Shown: positions 34,528 to 43,718 of the stretch, piece by piece
Layout: each line of letters opens with the position of its first letter
Position numbering within the stretch: position 1 is the stretch's first letter
NCBI RefSeq assembly: GCF_036416795.1
Contig: NZ_CP143867.1
Location: 4,394,001-4,458,000, forward strand
Direction of reading: 5' to 3'
DNA length: 64,000 nucleotides
Source of the DNA: Bacteroides sp. MSB163
GTDB lineage: Bacteria > Bacteroidota > Bacteroidia > Bacteroidales > Bacteroidaceae
Notes under the pieces: model-generated
Seen by the model: the letters and a program-made list of their open reading frames with translations, nothing else
Database searches by the model: none
What the model was told of the DNA's origin: nothing
Translations under genes and position numbers: made by a program

Positions 34528-34773
34528 CTAAGGCTCCCCGAAAACATTGACTATGGTTTGCACCTGGGCGGGAGTGTAGTTCCTGCCCGTGCGGCTCATT
34601 CCCATTTCCAGCAGGCGTTGTTCCAGTCCGGGCGCTTTGCGTATCCAGGTGTTGAAGCGGTTGACTGCTGCCTGTTGGGTCACTCCGTGAATGTAGCACA
34701 TGGCCAGTTCGCCTTTCCCGTAGCTGCGTATCAGGAAGCAGACTTCTAAGATAGAATCATCAGTTTTCATCAT
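34528..34773 (-). CDS. DUF4248 small protein
   Basis: An 81-residue protein with the pattern of DUF4248: IRSYGKGELAMCYIHGVTQQ, then FNTWIRKAPGLEQRLLEMG and a final TPAQVQTIVNVFGEP. It looks like a small helical, possibly DNA-binding protein, but no function is established. It lies 62 bases downstream of the primase-helicase, as in other Bacteroides cassettes of this type. The stretch between it and the AAA remnant (34382-34527) shows no gene. Confidence 0.85.
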   Translation of the reverse strand: MMKTDDSILEVCFLIRSYGKGELAMCYIHGVTQQAAVNRFNTWIRKAPGLEQRLLEMGMSRTGRNYTPAQVQTIVNVFGEP

Positions 34774-34835
34774 ACTTTAATTTGAATAAATTGTTCTTTT
34801 TTGTGAGTCTATTATCTCTACAAATATACTGAATA

Positions 34836-36650
34836 TTAATCAAATAGACAACTTTCTTCTGTAATGTTTTTCAACCAATTTTCATTGTCGAACACTGTGT
34901 TCACCGGTCCCGGTTTGTCACCATCGGCACGGTGCACGATATCCTCCTCGCAGGGCCAGTAACGCCCGTTGATGCGGTTGTAGACGAACTTGGCGCAGGT
35001 GTTGGCGCTGCCCAGATGCTTAAACCTCACTTTGTCGATGTAGATGGTGACGATTTCTTTCGCGTCATTCCGGTCTACGGTAAAGCAGAAGTCGGCCATA
35101 TTGCCGAAGTTGGCGGAACCGTTGATGTCATTCATCTCCACCCGCCGTAGTTCGCCGTTGGTGGTGTTGCGGTTCACCTTGCGCGGATGCGCCACGAGGA
35201 TAACGAGGCACTTGTGTTGCAGGGCGAAGCGGCTCAGCTTGTTCAGCAGCGAGGTGATGTATTGCAGTTCCGTTTGTCCCGGTTCCAGCTGCTGGTCGAT
35301 GCGGTTCAGCGGGTCGACGACAAGGATGCGCACTCCGCGGCGGCGCACCAGTTGGCGGGCCTTCTCAAGAATGCAGTCCACGGTATAACTTCCCGAGTCC
35401 GGCAAGATGTGCGTCACGTTGTCCGTCAGCCAGCGCGTCGTCCGGTTGTAGAGGGCTTCCGTCATGCCCGGTCCGGGGCGGAAGGGATGTCCGGTCAGCT
35501 TTTCGGCGAGCTTGGCCAGATGGTATTCCATCGGCATGTTTTCGGGACTGAAGAAGCCGATTTTCCATTCGTGGCGCAGGCAGAGGCGCAGGACGAGTTC
35601 GTCGATGAATTCCGATTTTCCCTCACCGGTGCGTCCCGTCCACACCGCGAGGCGCCCCGTCTCAAAGGTGCAGTTTTCGTCCAGATTGGCCCAGCCCGTT
35701 TCAGCGCCCCGTTGCAGCCCGTTTTCGAAGAGCGTGCGGAGAGGCTCCTGACGGTCTTCGGCGGTAAAGACGCCCTCCAGCGGGATTTCTTCAGCCTGTT
35801 CCAGCGTAATGAGCAGACTTTCCGCGCCATACTTTATCAGGTGCTCGTTGGCGTCTTTACATTCGGGACCGAAGTGCACCAGGCGGCAACGGTCCGATCC
35901 GAGGCGCCGCACCAGTTCCTGGCTCAGCAACCGTCCGGAGCTGTCCTCGTCGACGGCGATGTAGATGAGCTTCTTGGGTTCGAAGTGGCTTTCTACGAAG
36001 CGATCCATCCAGTTGAGGTTGCTTTGTGCGCTGGCGGGCACGGAGATGACATCCTTCCGGCCGGCGGTCATGAAGGCGGCGGCGTCGAATTCGCCCTCGG
36101 TGGCGATGCATTCCGGGGTGTCCAGTATGGCGTCGATGTTGTAGGGGATCAGCTCGGCGCCCTTCACCATCATGAAGTGCTTCCGGCCGCTGCGATACTT
36201 GGTGTTGATGAGCGTGCCGCCTTCAAAGTAATTGAAGCAGAGGCAGTTCTCCTCTTCGTTGCTTTCGGGCAGCCTCACCCGTTCTTCGGTGATGCGCAGG
36301 TCGGCCAGCAGGTGTTGCGCCAGGCAGCGTTCCTGCGTCCAGTATTGTTCCAGCTTCTCGCTGAGGGTCGTGCGCTTGGGGTCGAAGACGGGGCGGCGGA
36401 AGTGGGAGGGGAGCTTGCGGGCACGATTGTAATTCTCTTTTCGCAGCTGGCGTTCCCGTTCTTCGGCATCGTCGGGTACGTAGAGCTTGTAGCCGCAGTG
36501 GTGGCAGTAGCACACGCCCTTGTCCAGGTCGATAGAGAGGGATTTGTTGCCTTTGTGTCCGCGGGTGTCGTTGCACTGGGGGCAGATGGTCTTGACTTTT
36601 CCGCTGGTGCGGCCATGGGTGTTGATGCCGTGCTGATGGAAATTTCTCAT
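34836..36650 (-). CDS. Primase-helicase (Toprim plus RecA-like, T7 gp4 type)
   Basis: Probable replication enzyme of 604 residues. From the N-terminus it has a zinc ribbon (CPQC ... CHHC), a Toprim primase core (EGEFDAAAFMTAG, then AVDEDSSGRLLSQEL), and a RecA-like helicase with Walker A GRTGEGKS and Walker B ILVVDPLNRID. The frame is open 60 codons further upstream, but those codons are made of GTGTGGCAT repeats; ATG 36650 (MRNFHQHGINTHGRT) fits the family. The gene is strikingly GC-rich compared with the polysaccharide genes. It acts with the DUF4373 protein and HU-like protein by context. Confidence 0.9.
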   Translation of the reverse strand: MRNFHQHGINTHGRTSGKVKTICPQCNDTRGHKGNKSLSIDLDKGVCYCHHCGYKLYVPDDAEERERQLRKENYNRARKLPSHFRRPVFDPKRTTLSEKLEQYWTQERCLAQHLLADLRITEERVRLPESNEEENCLCFNYFEGGTLINTKYRSGRKHFMMVKGAELIPYNIDAILDTPECIATEGEFDAAAFMTAGRKDVISVPASAQSNLNWMDRFVESHFEPKKLIYIAVDEDSSGRLLSQELVRRLGSDRCRLVHFGPECKDANEHLIKYGAESLLITLEQAEEIPLEGVFTAEDRQEPLRTLFENGLQRGAETGWANLDENCTFETGRLAVWTGRTGEGKSEFIDELVLRLCLRHEWKIGFFSPENMPMEYHLAKLAEKLTGHPFRPGPGMTEALYNRTTRWLTDNVTHILPDSGSYTVDCILEKARQLVRRRGVRILVVDPLNRIDQQLEPGQTELQYITSLLNKLSRFALQHKCLVILVAHPRKVNRNTTNGELRRVEMNDINGSANFGNMADFCFTVDRNDAKEIVTIYIDKVRFKHLGSANTCAKFVYNRINGRYWPCEEDIVHRADGDKPGPVNTVFDNENWLKNITEESCLFD

Positions 36651-36729
36651 TTTTGTTGAATTGTTTGAATTTATTTTTGGAAAATTGTTAGCGGACTTCA
36701 TTTGTGAAGTCATTTGCAAAATCGTTTGG

Positions 36730-36891
36730 AAATGCCACACTTCAGCGTCTCGAATGCCACATTTCGTGGGGGCGAATGCCACACTTGGATGGGGGTGAGG
36801 TGCGGCATTTGCCTTGCTTAGGTGTGGCATTTGCCTTGTTCAGGTGTGGCGTTTGCCTTGCCCGGATGTGGCATTTGCTTTGCCCGGTGTG
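36730..36891. repeat. GTGTGGCAT repeat cluster, copy 2
   Basis: Three forward units with AATGCCACA (near 36731, 36753 and 36775) face four tandem 22-bp units of the inverse type (such as TTGCCTTGCTTAGGTGTGGC plus AT) at 36808-36891. It is the largest of three clusters and fills the gap between the DUF4373 and primase-helicase genes. Confidence 0.9.
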
Positions 36892-36894
36892 AAT

Positions 36895-37845
36895 TTACGA
36901 TCTCCATGAGTTCGTGGTTTCATTCCAGAAAGCGGTGTTGTCCGGTCGGGGCGGGGCATTGTCGGGGATGAGACAACCCAGGTAGGTGCGTCGACCGTCG
37001 ATGCGCTGTTCGTAGCGGTAAGGGTCGGGTGGAGCGGCGGACTGTTGCTTGGCGTCGAGTGCCATGAGGGTTGCGTACAGGGCTTGCGAAGTGTGCTGTC
37101 CGGGATTTGTGAAATTCACGAAATAACGGCGTGCATCGCTTTCGCTCAGCAGGTTGTGCCATTTGTCGTAGACTTCGATATGCTTCTTGAAGCAGTCCAC
37201 GGCCGTCTCGATGTGTCGCATCAGCAGCTCTCCGTAGCCGCTGTGTATGCAGGCTGCTTCCAGCCAGGGTGTTCTCACGGCCAGTCCATCCACTACTTCC
37301 TGCCAGGGACGTATGGGATTGAAATTGACATCATCAGCGGCAGCAGTTTCTTTTTCTTTTATTGCTGATGTTGTTATATCTTTTATATTCTCTTTAAACA
37401 CTTCACGGCTTGTTTCTTTATCGGTGCTGGTATTTAGCGCGTTAGCTTGTTTTTCGTTCGAATTTTCCGTTTTTTCCTCTGCGGTTTTTTGCCGATTTTC
37501 GTCATTTTTTGCATCAGCAACGGCATTTGCTCTATCACTTTTTGCCGTTTTTTTCTCCTTCTTTTTCACCGGATTCAGTTCTTCGGGACTGAAGGATCCA
37601 TCTTCTTCGAGTACGAAAAGCTGGAAGTTGCGGATGATTTTCTCTATGTAGGTAATCGACAACTTTTTGCTCGTGGAAGAGCGCAGATATTTCAGTTGCG
37701 CTTTGGCGTCGGGCAGTAAGGATAGTTTTTCGATGATGATCCAGTAGGTTCCTATACCTCTGGGGCCTTCCTTGTCGAACAGGTTTTGCATTCGGGGGTC
37801 GTGCATGGCCATGAGCTGGTGCTGTAGATAGAAATTTCTTTTCAT
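36895..37845 (-). CDS. DUF4373-type replication-associated protein
   Basis: A 316-residue protein. Its N-terminal 90 residues (RNFYLQHQLMAMHDPRMQNL, then GPRGIGTYWIIIEKLS) match the DUF4373 winged-helix-like domain found in phage and mobile elements. A Lys/Glu-rich linker (about 95-170) follows, then a C-terminal domain of about 100 residues (WHNLLSESDARRYFVNFTNP) seen in the same Bacteroides proteins. It probably acts in replication initiation or helicase loading, by analogy with DnaD-like proteins. The primase-helicase gene is downstream on the same strand. Confidence 0.83.
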   Translation of the reverse strand: MKRNFYLQHQLMAMHDPRMQNLFDKEGPRGIGTYWIIIEKLSLLPDAKAQLKYLRSSTSKKLSITYIEKIIRNFQLFVLEEDGSFSPEELNPVKKKEKKTAKSDRANAVADAKNDENRQKTAEEKTENSNEKQANALNTSTDKETSREVFKENIKDITTSAIKEKETAAADDVNFNPIRPWQEVVDGLAVRTPWLEAACIHSGYGELLMRHIETAVDCFKKHIEVYDKWHNLLSESDARRYFVNFTNPGQHTSQALYATLMALDAKQQSAAPPDPYRYEQRIDGRRTYLGCLIPDNAPPRPDNTAFWNETTNSWRS

Positions 37846-37956
37846 TTTTTGCTTGTTTTGTTATTAATTTATTTGTTCGTGGGAAAAGGTTGCGTAAAGC
37901 GGAGTTGCTTAGTGTGGCGACAGCGTTTTTTCGTAGCGTTTTTCTCTTAGCGACAG

Positions 37957-37964
37957 CAAAGATA
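37957..37964 (-). promoter_or_regulatory. -7 box of the DUF4373 gene
   Basis: TATCTTTG on the minus strand, 112 bases upstream of the DUF4373 start. An inverted repeat begins 22 bases further upstream. Confidence 0.6.
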
Positions 37965-37985
37965 ATCATTGATAATACGGCTGGA

Positions 37986-38058
37986 ATGTGCGGTCTTGCC
38001 CGTTTGTCCCGTTGTCAGAATAATCGTGAAAGCGGTTTGGTAGGGCAAGACCGCACAT
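37986..38058. repeat. Perfect 16-bp inverted repeat with 41-base spacer
   Basis: ATGTGCGGTCTTGCCC (37986-38001) and GGGCAAGACCGCACAT (38043-38058) are exact reverse complements. No T run follows on either strand, so it is not an ordinary terminator. The near arm covers the expected -33 region of the DUF4373 promoter. The rest of the 37846-38161 gap shows no gene. Confidence 0.9.
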
Positions 38059-38161
38059 CTTGAAAAAAGAGATGATTTATTATTCCTTAACGTTTGGTGG
38101 GGCTCTTGCGCTGAAATGCGCATTGCGATTATTATACACAAACATCTGTCAGTCAGTCTTA

Positions 38162-38377
38162 TTAGCCTTTTTTGTCTGGGGTGTGCCTGAAACGGCGGGT
38201 GACATCGCGAAGAGTTCCTAACATTCGCTCCATGCGCGTACTGATGTTGCCTTTGTCTTCCAGTAACTTCTCTATGCCTCGGGCAAAAAGTTCCAATACG
38301 ATAAATTCCAGTTTCATGTGTTCGGTCTCGGTTTGGACACTGAAAATCTCTACACCATTTTTGTTGGTGATGGACAA
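38162..38377 (-). CDS. Small hypothetical protein, weak start
   Basis: Up to 71 residues if translation begins at TTG 38377 (MSITNKNGVEIFSV); the in-frame ATG giving MKLEFIVLELFARGIEKLLE would leave 51 residues. It is mostly helical and charged (STRMERMLGTLRDVTRRFRH). I do not recognise a family. It lies between the end of the minus-strand polysaccharide arm and the DUF4373 gene. The coding potential is plausible but not certain. Confidence 0.45.
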   Translation of the reverse strand: MSITNKNGVEIFSVQTETEHMKLEFIVLELFARGIEKLLEDKGNISTRMERMLGTLRDVTRRFRHTPDKKG

Positions 38378-38489
38378 ATTAAATGAATTAGATAATTTTT
38401 TTCATAATTTGAAATAAATGGATTAAATGGAGGCAAAGGTAAAAATACAAGGAAGTAAAGTTTGGTAATTTTTGGGATATAATTGGTGT

Positions 38490-39362
38490 TTATTGTTTTG
38501 ATGAAATAAGTCCGTAAAAAGTTCCACGAATAACGGCCGCTGCCAGCTGAAATTTTCCGTGTAGCAGATAGATCACCGCTTTTTTAGGTGCGGCGATAAA
38601 AGCAATGTATAGGCAGGACAGGATCTTTTCACTTCCCGTTATATTTCGTCGGGCGTACAGGATGCGGGCGCGTGAAAGATAGAATTCTCTTAAAGGAGTT
38701 CCTTTCTTGGCAGTCATGCTTTCTTTATGATAGACTACGGCCTTCGGTTCGTACCATAATTTGTATCCGGCCCGGTGCAGTTGCGCTGACCAGTCAAATT
38801 CTTCGTAGAACAGAAAATAAATTTCCGTCATTGGACCTACTCGTTGCAGAACATCGCGGCGTATCATCATGGCGGCACCATGTAGGGAGGCGGTTTCGCG
38901 TGCTGTCTGATAGCAAGGTTGTTCTTTTTCATTGAAGCCTATGGCGGAATTCCGTAGCGTGATGTGTGAGAATGGAGTGAAACCAGCATATTGTAATGTG
39001 TCGGGCGCATAGCTGTATTTCAGCATAGGGGAGACGCCGCCGTTTTCCGGAGCTGCTTCCAAGCGGTGGATGAGAGTTTCCAGTATCGGGCCTTTAATTA
39101 TTGTGTCGTTGTTGAGGAAAAACAGGTAGCTGCCTTCGGCAACTTTTAATCCTGTATTGTTGCCTCCGGCAAATCCGGTGTTGGTGTTTTGCACGACTTT
39201 TACTTCGGGGTGGTGCGTTTTGATTTCGTCAGCTTCGGGATTACGGGAGCCGTTGTCCACTACAATTATTTCATAGGGATATGTTTCGTATTTACGAAAT
39301 GAGGCGATCATTTCGCAAGTGTCGGTAAGGCCGTTGTAGTTAACGGTGATGATGGAGACCAT
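38490..39362 (-). CDS. Glycosyltransferase family 2, last gene of the polysaccharide arm
   Basis: A 290-residue GT2 of the rhamnosyltransferase-like type: VSIITVNYNGLTDTCEMIAS opens the nucleotide-binding fold, GFAGGNNTGLKVAEGSYLFF and LNNDT give the donor and metal motifs, and YFLFYEEFDWSAQLHRAGYK is the acceptor-side signature. It is likely cytoplasmic and acts on a lipid-linked intermediate. It lies 2 bases after the methyltransferase gene. Its base composition is visibly more GC-rich than the genes upstream. Confidence 0.9.
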   Translation of the reverse strand: MVSIITVNYNGLTDTCEMIASFRKYETYPYEIIVVDNGSRNPEADEIKTHHPEVKVVQNTNTGFAGGNNTGLKVAEGSYLFFLNNDTIIKGPILETLIHRLEAAPENGGVSPMLKYSYAPDTLQYAGFTPFSHITLRNSAIGFNEKEQPCYQTARETASLHGAAMMIRRDVLQRVGPMTEIYFLFYEEFDWSAQLHRAGYKLWYEPKAVVYHKESMTAKKGTPLREFYLSRARILYARRNITGSEKILSCLYIAFIAAPKKAVIYLLHGKFQLAAAVIRGTFYGLISSKQ

Positions 39363-39364
39363 AG

Positions 39365-40144
39365 TTATAAATTTTCAATTTTCTTTAATTGCCTATATTC
39401 TTCCAATGTGAGCAACTTTTTGCGAGGTGCTAATTTACGCATTTCATATTTAATGAGATACCATATTCCTTTCATTAATTTCCTAAACTCTTTCAAAGTA
39501 TTGCTACGTGGAAAAATCTTCTCTACCATTTCCTTGGTCCATGGTTGGATGAAAAAAGAACGATAGTATTCGTCTGTTGGATTGACAATGAAATCAATAT
39601 CGTCTTCCCATTCGTAGCGATTGACTGCTAATTGCGGCTCAGATAGTTGAAGAATTTTATAGGTTAAAGATTGATATGGAAGATAGTTGAGAAACAACAT
39701 TCCGTAATCATGCATATAGTGGGGCATTTGAGATTTCTCAAAGAGTATTAGCTTTCCATCTATTGACAATATCGCCCATTTATGCGATTTTTTTGGAAAA
39801 AGAAATTCTCCTAATAAACTTGGAGTTTCTATATATCCGCGTTTAGCAACACGGCAATGCTCTTTTATAAACTGTACTGGATCTTCCGCATGCTCAAGAA
39901 CCTGGTTACAAATGATATAGTCAAATTCTTTGTCTTTAAAAGGAAGATGCTCTCCATCTGCATTGACAAAGACTTGGTGCGGATATATCTTAATATCGCC
40001 ACTTCGATGGTAATTGTCATTGATAAACTTTTCAACAATGACATTAGCACGGTGAGATGGATTATGACCTGAACCAATTTCGACAACTTTATCACTTTTG
40101 CGAATTTTTAAATCATACCTTGTATGAGGTATACGTTTTCTCAT
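39365..40144 (-). CDS. SAM-dependent methyltransferase
   Basis: A 259-residue class I methyltransferase. Motif I is VVEIGSGHNPSHRANV; the later FDYIICNQVLEHAEDPVQF is the Methyltransf_11-like motif. The substrate is probably a sugar of the repeat unit, by location among glycosyltransferase genes. It is strongly A/T-rich, marking one edge of the A/T-rich block that extends to about 51340. Confidence 0.85.
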   Translation of the reverse strand: MRKRIPHTRYDLKIRKSDKVVEIGSGHNPSHRANVIVEKFINDNYHRSGDIKIYPHQVFVNADGEHLPFKDKEFDYIICNQVLEHAEDPVQFIKEHCRVAKRGYIETPSLLGEFLFPKKSHKWAILSIDGKLILFEKSQMPHYMHDYGMLFLNYLPYQSLTYKILQLSEPQLAVNRYEWEDDIDFIVNPTDEYYRSFFIQPWTKEMVEKIFPRSNTLKEFRKLMKGIWYLIKYEMRKLAPRKKLLTLEEYRQLKKIENL

Positions 40145-40166
40145 TTTTTTGTTTAATGTTTAATAT

Positions 40167-41111
40167 TTATTTTTTTATCCAAAATACTATCCAATTTCTG
40201 AACGTGATGTATTTAGATAATTTTAATCTACGGAAGCGACAGGCAGCTTCTATTTTTTCTAAAAACGTCATTTCGTGCCCTGCCCATATGACAGCATTGA
40301 GAGTTTGTTTTAAATACACTTTTATGATTGAGTCCCATTTTGGATCCTGTAGAGTCATATTGGATACTATATTACAAACCGTAGTATAACCTTCTATGTT
40401 TCGCATATTGAAACGATTCGTCATTGTAGAATTAGGACGTACTCTGCGTTTAAAAAATGGCTTAGGTATATAAAATACTCTCTGAGCATTTAAATGAATT
40501 TGCATGGCAAAAATATGGTCTTCATGAATAACTCCAGGTGGGAATCCTTGGAAAAACTTTTCTAAAAAAGATTTTCTTACAAAGCATAAGCATACAGAAA
40601 TACGAAATATATGTTGTTCCAATTCGTAAGTTAGTAAATCAATTCCATTCCAAATTTTGCTATTTAGCTTCTTCACTCTACTGTATTCAGGTATATGTTG
40701 TGTCTTAGTCTCTGTAATAACATCTGCATCAAAAAAAGCAAAATCTAAATTGTTTGACTCACATATATTGAAGCATTCTTGTAGAGCTGTTGTATCTAAT
40801 ATATCGTCACTATCCATAAAATAAATGTATTGTCCGGTAGCATATTGCATGCCATGATTACGTGCTACACCTTGTCCTTGGTTCGGTTGTATATGATATT
40901 GTATCCTAGTATCTCGTGCAGTGTATTCTTCAATAATTTCTTGACTGTCATCAGTAGAACCATCATTGATAAGAATGATTTCTAATTCGATTAGTTTTTG
41001 ATTGCAAATACTGTCTAATGCTTCACGTAAATAATTAGCAGTATTATATATAGGGATAATGACTGAAACTTTGGGGCTCGGCATAGATTGTAGTATATTT
41101 AGGTTCATCAT
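40167..41111 (-). CDS. Glycosyltransferase family 2
   Basis: A 314-residue GT-A enzyme with the usual series: VSVIIPIYNTANYLREALDS, EIILINDGSTDDS, and the metal site YFMDSDDIL. The C-terminal part is basic and helical (RFRRLKLSKYITFRNW). It overlaps the flippase gene by four bases (41108-41111), so the two are translationally coupled. The donor sugar is unknown. Confidence 0.9.
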   Translation of the reverse strand: MMNLNILQSMPSPKVSVIIPIYNTANYLREALDSICNQKLIELEIILINDGSTDDSQEIIEEYTARDTRIQYHIQPNQGQGVARNHGMQYATGQYIYFMDSDDILDTTALQECFNICESNNLDFAFFDADVITETKTQHIPEYSRVKKLNSKIWNGIDLLTYELEQHIFRISVCLCFVRKSFLEKFFQGFPPGVIHEDHIFAMQIHLNAQRVFYIPKPFFKRRVRPNSTMTNRFNMRNIEGYTTVCNIVSNMTLQDPKWDSIIKVYLKQTLNAVIWAGHEMTFLEKIEAACRFRRLKLSKYITFRNWIVFWIKK

Positions 41112-42562
41112 TTATTGGATTTTAATAAAATGTTTTTGATCTTAGAAGCAATGTCATATTCTTGAGTAAATTGTATATATATTCCCCATATCAATAAAGA
41201 TAAAATAGATTTTAAGGATAATGACATAATAAGATTACATTCTCCTATCAATAATGAGGTGAAGTATAATATACAACCAATAATGAAACTTAAAGTGATG
41301 GGAGAGATTAGTTGGTGATAGAAGAAACTTAGGTTTCGACGGAACATGAAATGGTACAATTGCCAATAGCATTGTATGAAATTCAGACAGAAAGCAATCA
41401 ATATGCACCAAGCGGTAGCTTCTAATGAATCAAAGTAAAATATACCAATTAAAATAGCACAAACACTCACCATTGCAGAAAATATACCGCATATTAATAA
41501 TCCCCGAGTATCATTACCTGCTTGGTAGAATGGGCCTGAAGAAGATAATACTAATTGAATACCGACTGTAAGTGATAGAATTTTGAAAACAGGAATGGAA
41601 GGGAGCCATTGATTTCCAAAAATACATAGTACCAGTTCCTCTGAACAGAAAAAAAGTGCTAAGCTGAGTGGAAATCCAATGAATGCTAATAAACGTGTAA
41701 TACGTTCGTGGGAATAGGCAAGTTTTTTCATGTCATTTTGATAATCACTAAGGATAGGGTGCATAACAGGAGTAATGACATATGTTATGTTTTGTAAAGG
41801 TAACATCATTAATCGGTAAGATTTTTCATAATAACCTAACGGGTTCATCCCCATATATTTACCGATGAGAAGCTTGTCTAGATTGCGGGTGAAATAATTG
41901 ACTACATTGAATAAAAACTGATATATAGAATAATTCCATATTTTTTTTACACTTTTTATACCTATGACCCATTGTATTTTTTGGGGATATTTTTTTAGTG
42001 AAACACAGAATATAAGAATACTGGATAGAATTGGTTGTATAATTAATGTGTATAAGCCAACTCCTGATAAAGCAGCAATAATAGAGAATATACCAATAAT
42101 GAGTTGTATGAGGAAAGTTCGATAAGCTATAAACTTAAACTTTTTGTTTTTATAAAATAATGTATTCGGAACAATGGCAATAGCAGAAAAGAATAGGCTG
42201 ATTGATAGCAATTGGCATATAGAGATGAGCCGCTCGTCATTATAGTAAGAGGCAATACTCCATGCAGATAGAAAGAATAATATGCTTAAAAGAATTCCTA
42301 GCCAAATAGTAAACATGTAGATATTATTTATGTCTCTAGAAGTAAGTTCTTTATTTTGTATAATGGCAGAGGAGAAACCTATATTGGTAAAAATGTTGAA
42401 AAAATTAATGATAACCGTTGCCACTGCTATGACGCCGAAGTCATCTGGATGTAATAAACGGGCTAAAACAGCCATCACTATCAAGGAAATAATGATACTT
42501 GAATATTTGGCGACCGCGGTGTAAAAGACGCCAGAAAGCATTTGCTGTTTAATACTTACCAT
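41108..42562 (-). CDS. Wzx-like flippase (MOP superfamily)
   Basis: An integral membrane protein of 484 residues with about 14 hydrophobic helices, opening ...SGVFYTAVAKYSSIIISLIV and containing LLHPDDFGVIAVATVIINFF, typical of polysaccharide translocases. It would flip the lipid-linked repeat unit to the periplasm for the Wzy-like polymerase. It ends in a four-base overlap with the next glycosyltransferase gene. The gene is strongly A/T-rich. Confidence 0.9.
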   Translation of the reverse strand: MVSIKQQMLSGVFYTAVAKYSSIIISLIVMAVLARLLHPDDFGVIAVATVIINFFNIFTNIGFSSAIIQNKELTSRDINNIYMFTIWLGILLSILFFLSAWSIASYYNDERLISICQLLSISLFFSAIAIVPNTLFYKNKKFKFIAYRTFLIQLIIGIFSIIAALSGVGLYTLIIQPILSSILIFCVSLKKYPQKIQWVIGIKSVKKIWNYSIYQFLFNVVNYFTRNLDKLLIGKYMGMNPLGYYEKSYRLMMLPLQNITYVITPVMHPILSDYQNDMKKLAYSHERITRLLAFIGFPLSLALFFCSEELVLCIFGNQWLPSIPVFKILSLTVGIQLVLSSSGPFYQAGNDTRGLLICGIFSAMVSVCAILIGIFYFDSLEATAWCILIAFCLNFIQCYWQLYHFMFRRNLSFFYHQLISPITLSFIIGCILYFTSLLIGECNLIMSLSLKSILSLLIWGIYIQFTQEYDIASKIKNILLKSNK

Positions 42563-42569
42563 TTAGTGT

Positions 42570-43718
42570 TTATAATTTGGGGTATTTTTGAAAAATTTCA
42601 TCTTCACATACTTTTTTCATTTGTTCTCTCCAAGATAAATGTTTGATAGAACTTCTGATTTCTTGCGGTAATATTATTTTTGAGTGACAAAAATTAATTA
42701 TCAGTGAAATATCTATAGGGGTTTCATCAGCAGGAGCTTTTAAAATGTAAGGCATGAGATCAAAGTCATCATCTGTTTCTGAATAGATGAATGAAAATCC
42801 TCGTGCAGCGTATTCTCTATTCTTTAAAGTTTTTATATTGTATATTCCACTACGATGACGTCCCAAGCTTCCAATAGCAAAGTCTGCATGATTGAAAAGT
42901 TCATTTAACTCTTCTCCATGTTTGGCCCCATGTAATATAACATAGGAGGCTAATCCGTATTCTTGTATAAGGGACATTATTTTATCTTTTTCCTGCTTTC
43001 CTGCCATGTTACCTACAAGATGAAAATAAACTTTATATTTAGGATGCTTTTTATAATATAACCCTAAACCTTGGATTAGGCGGTCGAATCCATGCCAAAA
43101 ATGTATTTCAGCAACTCCTATTAAATGCAGTTCCTGGCTAAGATCATGTGTTTCTTTTCGTAGTGGTATATTAGCAAAATCAATGCCATTGGAAATACGT
43201 ATAGTACGTTGTCCGAAAATTTTCGTGTCGTTGGAATATGTTACAATGGCGTCTATATATTTACAAAAACGATGTCTGAAAAGTTTGTCTATATAGAGAA
43301 TGAACCTTCGACTTAAACGATTAAATTCCTGATCATAAGGGTAAGTGGGGATTTCTAAAACTATTCTGATACCATTCTTTTTGAGTTCTTTTACTAAGTG
43401 AATAGTAAAAGGATTTGCGTTATGATAGTATCGTATGTATATCCAGTTTATATTATTTTCTATGGCGTATTGGCTAATAGCACTAAAGTCAATACGTTTT
43501 TTTATTTTTGCTTGTACTCCAATACCTAAATCAGCAATTACTTTATCATTAACTAACCATTGCCGATGCCCATTGGAGGATAAGTTATAATAACAAGTAT
43601 TCACATTCATGCCACATTGTATAAGGGCATGTATTTGGTATTTGATTTTTTTGCTGATTCCATTATATTCTTGGAACCCGTGGAAGATCAGAAATAATAC
43701 ATTCATATTTTTATCCAT
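42570..43718 (-). CDS. Glycosyltransferase (GT-B, GT4-like)
   Basis: A 382-residue protein with a GT-B layout. The N-terminal domain opens NVLFLIFHGFQEYNGISKK; the C-terminal domain carries IRISNGIDFANIPL and LHLIGVAEIHFWHGFDRLIQ, then YAARGFSFIYSETDDDF near the donor site. The canonical E-X7-E of GT4 is only weakly recognisable, so family placement is tentative. It overlaps the acetyltransferase gene by 16 bases. Confidence 0.8.
   Translation of the reverse strand: MDKNMNVLFLIFHGFQEYNGISKKIKYQIHALIQCGMNVNTCYYNLSSNGHRQWLVNDKVIADLGIGVQAKIKKRIDFSAISQYAIENNINWIYIRYYHNANPFTIHLVKELKKNGIRIVLEIPTYPYDQEFNRLSRRFILYIDKLFRHRFCKYIDAIVTYSNDTKIFGQRTIRISNGIDFANIPLRKETHDLSQELHLIGVAEIHFWHGFDRLIQGLGLYYKKHPKYKVYFHLVGNMAGKQEKDKIMSLIQEYGLASYVILHGAKHGEELNELFNHADFAIGSLGRHRSGIYNIKTLKNREYAARGFSFIYSETDDDFDLMPYILKAPADETPIDISLIINFCHSKIILPQEIRSSIKHLSWREQMKKVCEDEIFQKYPKL

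Noticed and set aside
35187..36659. Long plus-strand open frame (490 codons) opposite the primase-helicase
   Set aside because: The minus strand encodes clear zinc, Toprim and Walker motifs here. The plus frame exists because the gene is GC-rich with few antisense stops, and its protein is low-complexity Ala/Val/Gly/Phe.
36651..36830. N-terminal extension of the primase-helicase
   Set aside because: The 60 extra codons come from the repeat cluster and a spacer. The family-like protein starts at 36650.
36730..36891. Possible CRISPR array
   Set aside because: The units are tandem 22-mers without unique spacers, face inverse copies, and no cas genes are present.
37986..38058. Rho-independent terminator
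   Set aside because: The stem is perfect but the 41-base loop and absence of a T run on either strand argue against it.
32049..38377. Intact prophage
   Set aside because: No integrase, terminase, capsid or tail gene is seen; only replication, HU-like and amidase genes remain.
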